Shown here piece after piece: positions 1 to 6,086 of a stretch of 7,133 nt of DNA. Made by a program: the position numbers and the translations under genes. Where the stretch lies: NCBI GenBank assembly GCA_030531135.1, contig JAUNOJ010000086.1, positions 1 through 7,133 of the forward strand. The letters are read 5' to 3'. Position 1 is the stretch's first letter. Every line of letters begins with the position of its first letter. Under the pieces are notes generated by a model. That model saw nothing but the letters and a program-made list of their open reading frames with translations, was not told the origin of the DNA and made no database searches. This DNA comes from Sutterellaceae bacterium (GTDB lineage Bacteria; Pseudomonadota; Gammaproteobacteria; Burkholderiales; Burkholderiaceae_F).

Positions 1-1068
1 GCGATCGGCGCGCCCCAAATGCATGAAAGTTCCGGGCTCGGGCAAAGGTTCGATTCTGTCGGGCGTCACTTCCCAATCGTCGGTGCCCAACTGCGGACTC
101 TTGATGACAAGAAGACCGTCTTCGCACTTCCACTGCACGCTAGGCAGTGCATGCCACTGCAAATCCGTGATCGAGCCGTCTTCGGCAATCTTTCTTTGTC
201 GAATGGCAATGCCGCCCGACTCGGAACTGCCGAGCAACTCTTGGGGCGAAAGCCCCGTCAACTCGATGGTGCGTCGCAACCCCTCTTCGGACAACGGACC
301 TCCCGACGAGTAAATGCTTTGCAGACGTCCGCGTACCTTAACCCAATCGGGGTGATCGGGCAAACGCTTCAAATGCGCAGGGCTCGAAACCCAAGAGCAA
401 GCTTTTTCCTGCGAAGCCAAACGAATCACTTCTTCGGGAGCCGTAATGCGCGTGTGCCACGTACGGCGTCCCGAGGCCAAAGGCCACATCAGAAAAAAAA
501 GCAAACCGTAGATATGCTGTTGGCTGACCGTCGAAAGCACCAAACCGCGAGGATCGATTCCGAGCCCCGACTGTCGTTTTTCAATACTTTCGACTTCGAT
601 AAACAGTTGACGCAATTTCTTCACAATCAACGAAGGCTGTCCGGTCGAACCCGAGGTAAAAAGCTCGATCAATTTGGCCTGATCGTCAAAGATATCGCGA
701 CACGGCTCGTTTGTCGGCTCGGCAACAACAAAGCGCATGGCGCACTCGGCAGAAAACTCCCCGGCACAGGCATCGACGAGGCCGTCGGCCAATCTGTCGC
801 TAGTCGTCTTGGTTGTGTCGGCAGGCAAAACGGCAACGACGCCTGCCGCTAAGGCCCCCAGAAGCGCGGCAGCCGAATCGAATATTTCCGAAAAATAAAT
901 CGCAACACGACGCACTCGAGCCTTTTGAAAAGCCTTCTTCCAGCTGTTGACGGCTACGGCCAGTTCGCCGAAGGTTCTCGTCTGGTTCTTGCACACGCAC
1001 CACTCGAGTTCGTCGAGCTCGGGGCGAGTTAAAACTTCAGAAAAATACACGTAGTTTGCAGAGGTCAT
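1..1068 (-). CDS. apeH: Aryl polyene acyl-AMP ligase (ApeH-like), 3' end truncated by window edge
   Basis: Adenylate-forming enzyme of the ANL superfamily. By family knowledge it activates the aromatic starter acid with ATP and loads it onto an APE carrier protein in the cytoplasm. I translated the minus strand from the ATG at 1068; 356 codons run open to base 1. Visible motifs are the ATP P-loop TSGSTGQPS (residues 138-146), VSQQHIYGLLF (181-191), YSSGGPLSEE (253-262), the A5-like LLGSSESGGIA (278-288) and the A8-like GRADR (352-356). The C-terminal lid domain, with the catalytic lysine, lies beyond the window. The start overlaps the stop of the upstream membrane-protein gene as ATGA (1065-1068), so translation is probably coupled. 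The P-loop ends in Ser146 where Lys is usual. An acyl-CoA synthetase role is the alternative, but the carrier-protein neighbours favour acyl-ACP loading. Confidence 0.9.
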   Translation of the reverse strand, partial: MTSANYVYFSEVLTRPELDELEWCVCKNQTRTFGELAVAVNSWKKAFQKARVRRVAIYFSEIFDSAAALLGALAAGVVAVLPADTTKTTSDRLADGLVDACAGEFSAECAMRFVVAEPTNEPCRDIFDDQAKLIELFTSGSTGQPSLIVKKLRQLFIEVESIEKRQSGLGIDPRGLVLSTVSQQHIYGLLFFLMWPLASGRRTWHTRITAPEEVIRLASQEKACSWVSSPAHLKRLPDHPDWVKVRGRLQSIYSSGGPLSEEGLRRTIELTGLSPQELLGSSESGGIAIRQRKIAEDGSITDLQWHALPSVQWKCEDGLLVIKSPQLGTDDWEVTPDRIEPLPEPGTFMHLGRADR

Positions 1069-1613
1069 TTCCGCTGTCCTTGACGGCGTTTTTCAACAAT
1101 CAAACGCACACAATATTCAAGAGCAAACATCAAGCCGATCAATCCGTAAGAAATCAGGCCGTTATATAGCGCCCACCAATCGTGACTGCGAAAAAGGGCG
1201 CTGTCGGCGGCTATCAGGCCGTTTGCAAAGAAAAACAAGCACCAAGCAACCGTCGCCTTTCGGCAATATTGCACGGCAAAATCGGGCAAATCGGGGTAAC
1301 GCAACCGAGCAAAGCGCTCGCAAGCAGGCACACTTGCCAAAGAACCCGCAAAGAAAGCCAACCAAGCCGCATTCATCACGACCGGATAAAACTTCACCGG
1401 CAAAAAGCTCTCGGCAAACGCCGTGGCTCCCGCCAAAATAAGCGCGGCAATTGCCGTGACAAGCGTCATCTTCGTTTTTTTCGTACACGCCTGCAGAATT
1501 GCCGCCGCAGATAAAAGTACGGCAATCCAAGCCGGCTCGCCGCGGTTGATGCACAACCACACGACAAACGGATACAACGCAAAGAAAACGGCAAATGCCA
1601 CACGTGCAATCAT
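1065..1613 (-). CDS. apeG: COG4648-type integral membrane protein of APE clusters (ApeG-like)
   Basis: A 182-residue hydrophobic protein with about five or six membrane segments, roughly at residues 5-22, 28-43, 49-67, 76-95, 118-138 and 150-172. It has a short charged linker (KKTK, 45-48) and a basic C-terminal tail (EKRRQGQRK). Recognisable family features are FYPVVMN (75-81), RLRYPDLP (103-110) and VAWCLFFFANGLIA (122-135). This matches my memory of the COG4648 membrane proteins found beside the acyl-AMP ligase in APE clusters. Its biochemical role is not established as far as I know; inner-membrane localisation is inferred from the segments. The ATG at 1613 follows the upstream ACP stop by 30 bp, with only a weak ribosome site (AGAGCAC before ATG). 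The stop TGA overlaps the ligase start by four bases. Confidence 0.85.
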   Translation of the reverse strand: MIARVAFAVFFALYPFVVWLCINRGEPAWIAVLLSAAAILQACTKKTKMTLVTAIAALILAGATAFAESFLPVKFYPVVMNAAWLAFFAGSLASVPACERFARLRYPDLPDFAVQYCRKATVAWCLFFFANGLIAADSALFRSHDWWALYNGLISYGLIGLMFALEYCVRLIVEKRRQGQRK

Positions 1614-1622
1614 GTGCTCTGT

Positions 1623-1640
1623 CTTTGTCGCTTGACAAAG
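1623..1640 (-). other. Small perfect hairpin between the second ACP and the membrane protein gene
   Basis: On the transcribed strand CTTTGTC, AAGC, GACAAAG forms a perfect 7-bp stem with a 4-nt loop. It begins 3 bases after the ACP stop codon and ends 9 bases before the ATG of the membrane protein gene. No T-run follows, so it is not a standard rho-independent terminator. It could affect mRNA processing or the expression ratio between the ACPs and the downstream membrane protein; this is inference. Confidence 0.4.
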
Positions 1641-1643
1641 CCC

Positions 1644-1904
1644 TTACTGGGCAGGCTCGTTAATCAGTTGCGCCAAAGTCTTGGTCAAATCGCCCACGGT
1701 GCGCACCGCCTTAAAGTCTGCCGGCGTGATGCGACGCTTGCCGATGAAGGGCTGAAGTTTGACCATCAAATCGACGGCATCGATCGAATCGATATCCAAG
1801 TCGTCGTAAATCTTGGCTTCGGGCGTGACGGCGGCTTCGTCGATTTCGAAGGTTTCTACAAGGATCTTTTTGAGTTCGTCAAAAATTTGCTGTTCGGTCA
1901 CCAT
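1644..1904 (-). CDS. apeF: Acyl carrier protein, second of the pair (ApeF-like)
   Basis: An 86-residue acidic carrier protein. The phosphopantetheine site is Ser40 in DLDIDSIDAVDLM, the canonical D-S-(I/L) context at the start of helix II. Length and the four-helix pattern fit a type II ACP. By analogy with APE systems, one ACP carries the growing aryl polyene chain and the other may carry the starter or a different intermediate; which does what cannot be decided here. Helix III is relatively basic (FIGKRRITPADFK, 53-65), unlike the partner ACP. The ATG at 1904 is preceded by an A-rich leader (GGAAAAGAAAATT) rather than a strong Shine-Dalgarno. It lies 50 bp after the first ACP, the widest gap in the window. 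Confidence 0.93.
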   Translation of the reverse strand: MVTEQQIFDELKKILVETFEIDEAAVTPEAKIYDDLDIDSIDAVDLMVKLQPFIGKRRITPADFKAVRTVGDLTKTLAQLINEPAQ

Positions 1905-1954
1905 AATTTTCTTTTCCGAATGAATTCAAAACAAGACAATGTTCGTTCGACACC

Positions 1955-2218
1955 TTAGGCGCGGTTGGCATCCACAAATTCAGCCAAAGCGGCAAGGCTG
2001 GCGAAGTACTTTTTGTTGTCTTCGTTTTCTGCCGAAAGGGTAATGCCGTACTTCTTTTTCAAAGCCAAACCCAATTCCAAAGCATCGATAGAATCAAGCC
2101 CCAGCCCGTCGTTAAAAAGCGGTGCTTCGCGATCGATATCTTCGGGCGAAACATCTTCGAGATTCAAAGACGCGATGATGAGTTCCTTTAGCTCATTTTC
2201 AAGTGCGATATTGCTCAT
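1955..2218 (-). CDS. apeE: Acyl carrier protein, first of the pair (ApeE-like)
   Basis: An 87-residue carrier protein with the phosphopantetheine attachment serine at Ser43 in GLGLDSIDALELGLAL. The preceding LFNDGLGLDS and following KKKYGI (55-60) are typical of the ApeE/FabF-partner type of bacterial ACP. It would be cytoplasmic and would shuttle intermediates among the ketosynthase, ketoreductase, dehydratase and ligase encoded alongside. The ATG at 2218 follows the acyltransferase stop by 14 bp, with a modest CGGAA ribosome site upstream. It differs clearly from the second ACP (1644-1904), so the two are not a recent duplication. Confidence 0.93.
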   Translation of the reverse strand: MSNIALENELKELIIASLNLEDVSPEDIDREAPLFNDGLGLDSIDALELGLALKKKYGITLSAENEDNKKYFASLAALAEFVDANRA

Positions 2219-2232
2219 AATGATTCCGTTTT

Positions 2233-3021
2233 TTATCTATTTGTAAAAGAAGGGAAAAGAACGTTAAACATGTATTGTGTCAGATGTCGTACGGCAATCG
2301 GTCTTCCAAGCGTACGTTCATCCTCCAAAAACGGTCCGATGTCGATTTCATCCAACACTTCAACCGTAATATGCATTCTGCGCTTGGGGATCGTATACCA
2401 TGCAACCCCCTTCATCAATGCCGGCGGCTCGCAAGTGATTCTTACCGGCGTAATGTTGCATCGAGCCGATAGCGCAACGGCTGCTGCTCCGTGCTGCAGT
2501 TTGGACTTCACGCCGGGCTTGGTTCGGGTGCCTTCGGGAAAAATCAACAGCGTATCCCCTTTACGAAGACTTTCGACACAATCGTCAATCAACGCCGGCC
2601 CGTGATCGTTGGTGATGTAACCCGATGTCGAAATGGGGCCTCGCATGGCGCCCGATTCCATCAACGCCGCCTTGACAATACAGTTGGCATTGCGAATTTG
2701 CGAAATCAGAATCACGACGTCGATCAAAGTCGGGTGCGACGGGCAGATGAGCCTGCCCGAATCTTTCAGTCTTTCGCCGTGAATCACCGTCAAATCCATG
2801 GCACGCAAAAAGCGCATGGTTCCGATAAAGCAGGCAAAGCTCAACTGCACGATGCGACGCGCCATCAACTCTTTTTTTCGTTGATCGTTGCGAAACCAAA
2901 AAGCCAAAACCGGACTCACGGTACAGCGATAGACCACACCCATCGTAAAAAAGAGGGCAAAGCCGAACCCCGTTGCCAGCGTTCGATAAGCGCGTTCCAA
3001 TTTATCCGTTAACGTACCCAT
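2233..3021 (-). CDS. apeD: Lysophospholipid acyltransferase-family protein (PlsC fold, ApeD-like)
   Basis: A 262-residue acyltransferase of the 1-acylglycerol-3-phosphate acyltransferase fold. Catalytic motif I is HPTLID (HX4D, His96 and Asp101). FPEGTRTKPG at 161-170 is the phosphate/glycerol-binding motif. A hydrophobic N-terminal stretch (about 17-42) suggests inner-membrane anchoring. In APE clusters this family is thought to help attach the polyene acyl chain to its lipid or glycolipid anchor; the exact acceptor is unknown. I chose the ATG at 3021 because GAGG lies just upstream (CGAGGTTATCGATG). It gives a 13-bp overlap with the ApeC-like gene. The frame stays open to an ATG at 3108, which would add 29 residues that lie wholly over the upstream gene and look unlike a family N-terminus. 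Confidence 0.88.
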   Translation of the reverse strand: MGTLTDKLERAYRTLATGFGFALFFTMGVVYRCTVSPVLAFWFRNDQRKKELMARRIVQLSFACFIGTMRFLRAMDLTVIHGERLKDSGRLICPSHPTLIDVVILISQIRNANCIVKAALMESGAMRGPISTSGYITNDHGPALIDDCVESLRKGDTLLIFPEGTRTKPGVKSKLQHGAAAVALSARCNITPVRITCEPPALMKGVAWYTIPKRRMHITVEVLDEIDIGPFLEDERTLGRPIAVRHLTQYMFNVLFPSFTNR

Positions 3022-3743
3022 CGATAACCTCGTGACGAATAATCGGTATGCACGCGTGAGGTCATCTTCCCTAATAAAAAAAACAAGTCTGCCGGACAGT
3101 TTCGGCATTGCACCTCATCGACATCGGCCTGTGTTTCTCCAAGAACATCCAATGCAAAGCTGCCTTCGGCGCTTTCGGGATCGGACATCAACCGCATTGC
3201 CCAGGCAAACATTCTTGACGGAGCACTATAACGATGCTCTCTCGTTTGCCACAGCTCGGGTAACGGCTCGTCGTATCGAAGCAAAATCACCGAACGTGCG
3301 CCGGCAGCCAACCTCGCCGCACATTGAACGAGCGCGGCTTCCGTCGTTAAGGTTCCGGCTGTGACGGCGGGACCCGCCGCATGATTTTTCTGCCAAATGG
3401 AAGCGATCCCGGCAATGGCGTTATGAACGCTTGAAGAAAAGCCGGCAGGACTCATGGCTTGGGGATCGGCAGCCACATCGCCAACCAGTTGTGCAGTACG
3501 ACCGATTTCACCCCAAGACGATGCGTAGACCACCGACTCTTCGGCCTCGGGCGAGATTTGCGCCAAAGCCGTTAAGGCCAAACGGCCCAAAGCCGTCATT
3601 CTGCGTCGCACCATCACGGGAACTGGACAAGGCGGCACAACTTCGGACTCGGGCAAAAGATCGGTCTCAATCACCTTACTCCAATCGTCGGCCGAAGTGA
3701 CGCCCGGCATCAAAGCCACTAAGTTGCTGTAGTAAAACCGCAT
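3009..3743 (-). CDS. apeC: Ketosynthase-like chain-length-factor protein (ApeC-like)
   Basis: A 244-residue protein resembling the short N-terminal-type beta-ketoacyl synthase family (Pfam ketoacyl-synt_2 type). The stretch SPAGFSSSVHNAIAGIASI (98-116) is a strong family signature. Full ketosynthases are about 410 residues, and both active-site histidine motifs are absent. The expected nucleophile region (GPAVTAGTLTTEAAL, 124-138) carries no cysteine. This fits a non-catalytic chain-length factor that pairs with a true ketosynthase (ApeO in described APE systems, not in this window). The C-terminal half contains CRNC (213-216), a CXXC pair. The ATG at 3743 has AAGGA seven bases upstream and lies 3 bp after the methyltransferase stop. 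Confidence 0.85.
   Translation of the reverse strand: MRFYYSNLVALMPGVTSADDWSKVIETDLLPESEVVPPCPVPVMVRRRMTALGRLALTALAQISPEAEESVVYASSWGEIGRTAQLVGDVAADPQAMSPAGFSSSVHNAIAGIASIWQKNHAAGPAVTAGTLTTEAALVQCAARLAAGARSVILLRYDEPLPELWQTREHRYSAPSRMFAWAMRLMSDPESAEGSFALDVLGETQADVDEVQCRNCPADLFFLLGKMTSRVHTDYSSRGYRWVR
3023..3033 (-). promoter_or_regulatory. Ribosome binding site deciding the acyltransferase start
   Basis: The transcribed strand reads CACGAGGTTATCGATG. GAGG is placed about seven bases before the ATG at 3021, inside the last codons of the ApeC-like gene. It supports the 262-residue form over the 291-residue form that would begin at 3108. Confidence 0.6.
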
Positions 3744-3746
3744 GTC

Positions 3747-4838
3747 TTAGTCCTTGATTCGACAGACAAACAAGGTATGCGAAACACCTAGGCGATCCGA
3801 GGCACTCTCCACCTCCAAACCTGCACGCTCAAAAATACGTCGCAATTCGACTTCCGAGAAGAAACGCGAGTTGCCGTTGGCCATCGCCGTAAAGTACAAC
3901 GAAGTGCTCAAAAGGCTCAACGACGCCGCCTCGTGCTTTTGACGATCCCACAGACATTCCAAAACGGCAAAATGACCCTTTTCGGCCAAATAGGGCTTCA
4001 GACGCGTCAAAATGCTCACCGCTTCGTCTTCGCTGAAGCAATCCAAAAACTGACTCATCCAAATCACATCAGCCTTTTTGTCCGTTACGGGCCTAGCCGT
4101 CACATCGAGCCAATTAACAGGCGCCGTATCAAAGCGGCTTCTCACGGCATTGAGCTCTTCGTTGGCTTGCGCCAAAGCGCATTGCTGCGGCAAATCGACG
4201 ATCACGACTTCAAGCTCGGGCATGACGTTTAAGCAAACGCCGGCAAACTTGCCCGTGTTGCCACCCACGTCAAAAAGCACAGTCGGCTTAAGATTGGCCG
4301 ACAACCACTTGGCACACGCCGCAAAAGCCACGTCCGAGTAAAAGTGATCGAACCCGAACCAGCTACTCTTTGCCGGCTCCGGCAAAGAGGAAAGCGCCGG
4401 ATAAATCGTCTTCCACGGCCCCAATTCGGCAAGCCCGGCCGGACGTCCCTCTTTTAAAGCCACATCCAAATGCGCCAAGCCCTTGTAGCAAACGTCGGCC
4501 GTAAAGTCCATATTGACCGAAGTCATGGGATCGTAGAGCAAGCATTCGCCCGTTTTCGTGATCGCAAAGCCGTCTTGAGGCGAGCCGCTTAAAACATCGA
4601 CATTGGCCAGCAACTCGCAAACCACCTGCACGGCATACGGAGTCAAGCCGCATTTTTGAGCGCATTCGCAAAAAGTCAACGGCTTGTCGCTTTCGGAAAA
4701 CGCCTTCAAAATTCCCAAACGCTTGGCCGCCAACGTTGCCTGAAACACAAAAGGTGCAAAAGCGATGCGTTGCGCCTGCAACAGTGCCTGAATGATCGAA
4801 TCGTTTTCTTGCCGTTTACGCAAAGTCATGGTTCTCAC
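3747..4838 (-). CDS. SAM-dependent methyltransferase of the O-methyltransferase-2 fold, APE cluster type
   Basis: About 363 residues. The N-terminal part (roughly 15-105) looks like the winged-helix dimerisation domain of this family (AAKRLGILKAF, then LTPYAVQVVCELLANV). The C-terminal Rossmann domain contains the SAM-binding motif LFDVGGNTG (188-196) and the acidic strand end VVIVDLP (211-217). FDHFYSD (163-169) precedes it. Where classic O-methyltransferases have the LHDW catalytic histidine, this protein reads FLDCFSEDEAV, with Asp266. Its likely job is methylation of the aryl head group, possibly on carbon, since described APE head groups carry ring methyls. The track start is GTG at 4838 (AGGA upstream); the ATG at 4829, preceded by GGGTGA, is an equally plausible start three codons later. 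It lies 3 bp after the ketosynthase stop. Confidence 0.87.
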   Translation of the reverse strand: MRTMTLRKRQENDSIIQALLQAQRIAFAPFVFQATLAAKRLGILKAFSESDKPLTFCECAQKCGLTPYAVQVVCELLANVDVLSGSPQDGFAITKTGECLLYDPMTSVNMDFTADVCYKGLAHLDVALKEGRPAGLAELGPWKTIYPALSSLPEPAKSSWFGFDHFYSDVAFAACAKWLSANLKPTVLFDVGGNTGKFAGVCLNVMPELEVVIVDLPQQCALAQANEELNAVRSRFDTAPVNWLDVTARPVTDKKADVIWMSQFLDCFSEDEAVSILTRLKPYLAEKGHFAVLECLWDRQKHEAASLSLLSTSLYFTAMANGNSRFFSEVELRRIFERAGLEVESASDRLGVSHTLFVCRIKD

Positions 4839-4841
4839 CCG

Positions 4842-6086
4842 TTAATCCTGCCATCGTTTGAAAATCAACGACGTATTGATACCGCCGAATGCGAAATTGT
4901 TGCTCATGATGAAATCGGTTTGAATATCGCGCTGCGCTCCCATAATGTAATCCAAAGGCGCACAATCCTCGGCCGGTTCCGTCAAATTCAAATTGGGCGC
5001 AAACCACCCTTCACGCATCATTTGGATGCTCATCCAGGCTTCGAGTGCGCCGCATGCCCCAAGCGTATGCCCCATGTAGCTTTTCAGGGTCGAAACCGGC
5101 ACTCGATTTCCGAACACCTCATAGGTCGCCGCACTTTCGGCCGCATCCCCTCTGTCGGTTGCCGTACCGTGTGCATTCACATAGCCGATGTCTTCGGGTT
5201 TTAATCCCGCGTCTTCCAGAGACATACGCATGCACTGCGCCATCATCTCGGACTGAGGGCTCGTAATGTGTGCACCGTCGGAATTATTGGCAAAGCCTAC
5301 GACTTCGGCATAGATCTTGGCGCCGCGTGCTTTGGCGTGCTCCAACTCTTCCAAAATCAAAGCACCGCCCCCTTCGCCGATCACCAAACCGTCGCGCTTG
5401 GCGTCAAACGGTCTGGGCGTTTGTTCGGGCATCTCGTTAAATTCCGTACTCGTGGCAAAAAGCGTATCGAAAATGGCCGCGTCGCTCGCATCCAACTCTT
5501 CGCTGCCGCCGGCCACCATCACCGTTTGCTTGCCGTAACGAATCGCCTCATATGCAAAGCCGATGCCTTGAGAGCCCGATGTGCAAGCCGAGCTCGTCGG
5601 AATGATGCGCCCCTTGAGCTTAAAGAAAATGCCGATATTGACGGCCGCCGTATGCGACATCATGCGCACGTACGTATTGGCGTTCATGCCCATCATGGTG
5701 TTGTTGAGAATAAGACCTGCCACATCTACGATGGCCGAAGGTGTTCCGGCCGAGGAGCCGTAGGAAACGCCCACGGCACCGCTTGATAGAAAGTCTTGAT
5801 CGTCAAGCAGACCCGCGTCTTCAAGCGCGATTTCCGCCGAACGTACGCCGAGAATCCCGACTCGCCCCATCGAGCGCGTGTTTTTTCTGCAATAACGCAC
5901 CTTATCCAACTCAAAGGGAGCAGCCGGACACGCCACCTTGGTACGCAAACCCGCAATTTCATCCCATTTATCCATGGCCTGCACGGCGTTGGTACAACTC
6001 CTGAGTTTTGCAGCAACCGATTCCCAATCGTTGCCCAAAGGAGAAATGGCCCCAAAACCGGTCACAACGACTCGACGCTCTTTCAC
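4842..6086 (-). CDS. apeR: Beta-ketoacyl-ACP synthase, FabF-like (ApeR-like)
   Basis: A full-length 414-residue condensing enzyme, the usual size for FabF/KAS II. The catalytic triad is visible: Cys168 in SSACTSGSQG, His306 in NAHGTATDRGD and His340 in LKSYMGHTLGACGALE, with Lys335 in the same motif. The C-terminal SNNFAFGGINTSLIF glycine-rich motif is intact. It would condense malonyl-ACP with the aryl-acyl chain. Of the two ketosynthases in known APE clusters, its place directly after the ketoreductase fits ApeR rather than ApeO. Assignment between these two paralogues rests on gene order and is less certain than the enzyme class. The start is GTG, fixed by a perfect AGGAGG six bases upstream, and it overlaps the ketoreductase stop as GTGA (6083-6086). 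Confidence 0.92.
   Translation of the reverse strand: MKERRVVVTGFGAISPLGNDWESVAAKLRSCTNAVQAMDKWDEIAGLRTKVACPAAPFELDKVRYCRKNTRSMGRVGILGVRSAEIALEDAGLLDDQDFLSSGAVGVSYGSSAGTPSAIVDVAGLILNNTMMGMNANTYVRMMSHTAAVNIGIFFKLKGRIIPTSSACTSGSQGIGFAYEAIRYGKQTVMVAGGSEELDASDAAIFDTLFATSTEFNEMPEQTPRPFDAKRDGLVIGEGGGALILEELEHAKARGAKIYAEVVGFANNSDGAHITSPQSEMMAQCMRMSLEDAGLKPEDIGYVNAHGTATDRGDAAESAATYEVFGNRVPVSTLKSYMGHTLGACGALEAWMSIQMMREGWFAPNLNLTEPAEDCAPLDYIMGAQRDIQTDFIMSNNFAFGGINTSLIFKRWQD

Noticed and set aside
19..852. Long plus-strand reading frame of 277 codons at the left edge
   Set aside because: It lies wholly antisense to the acyl-AMP ligase, whose motifs are clear. The translation is Arg/Gln/His-rich with no recognisable domain, and its openness follows from the codon bias of the real gene.
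800..1003. Short minus-strand frame of 67 codons
   Set aside because: It is an alternative frame inside the ligase gene with Cys/Arg/Gly-rich low-complexity sequence and no family features.
1162..1638. Minus-strand frame of 158 codons overlapping the membrane-protein gene
   Set aside because: It is out of frame with the COG4648-type protein, is Cys/Arg-rich, and lacks any motif; the 182-residue frame shows clear membrane segments.
1905..1954. Possible promoter or regulatory element in the 50-bp gap between ACP genes
   Set aside because: It is AT-rich with a TGAATTCA palindrome, but I see no convincing -35/-10 pair, terminator or stable hairpin.
3022..3108. N-terminal extension of the acyltransferase to an ATG at 3108
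   Set aside because: The extra 29 residues lie entirely within the ApeC-like gene, lack a ribosome site I can defend, and do not resemble the family's hydrophobic N-terminus.
4656..5204. Plus-strand frame of 182 codons
   Set aside because: It is antisense to the methyltransferase N-terminus and the ketosynthase C-terminus and has no domain signature or convincing ribosome site.
5268..5786. Plus-strand frame of 172 codons
   Set aside because: It is antisense to the centre of the ketosynthase gene, including the catalytic Cys codon, and is composed of shadow-type sequence.
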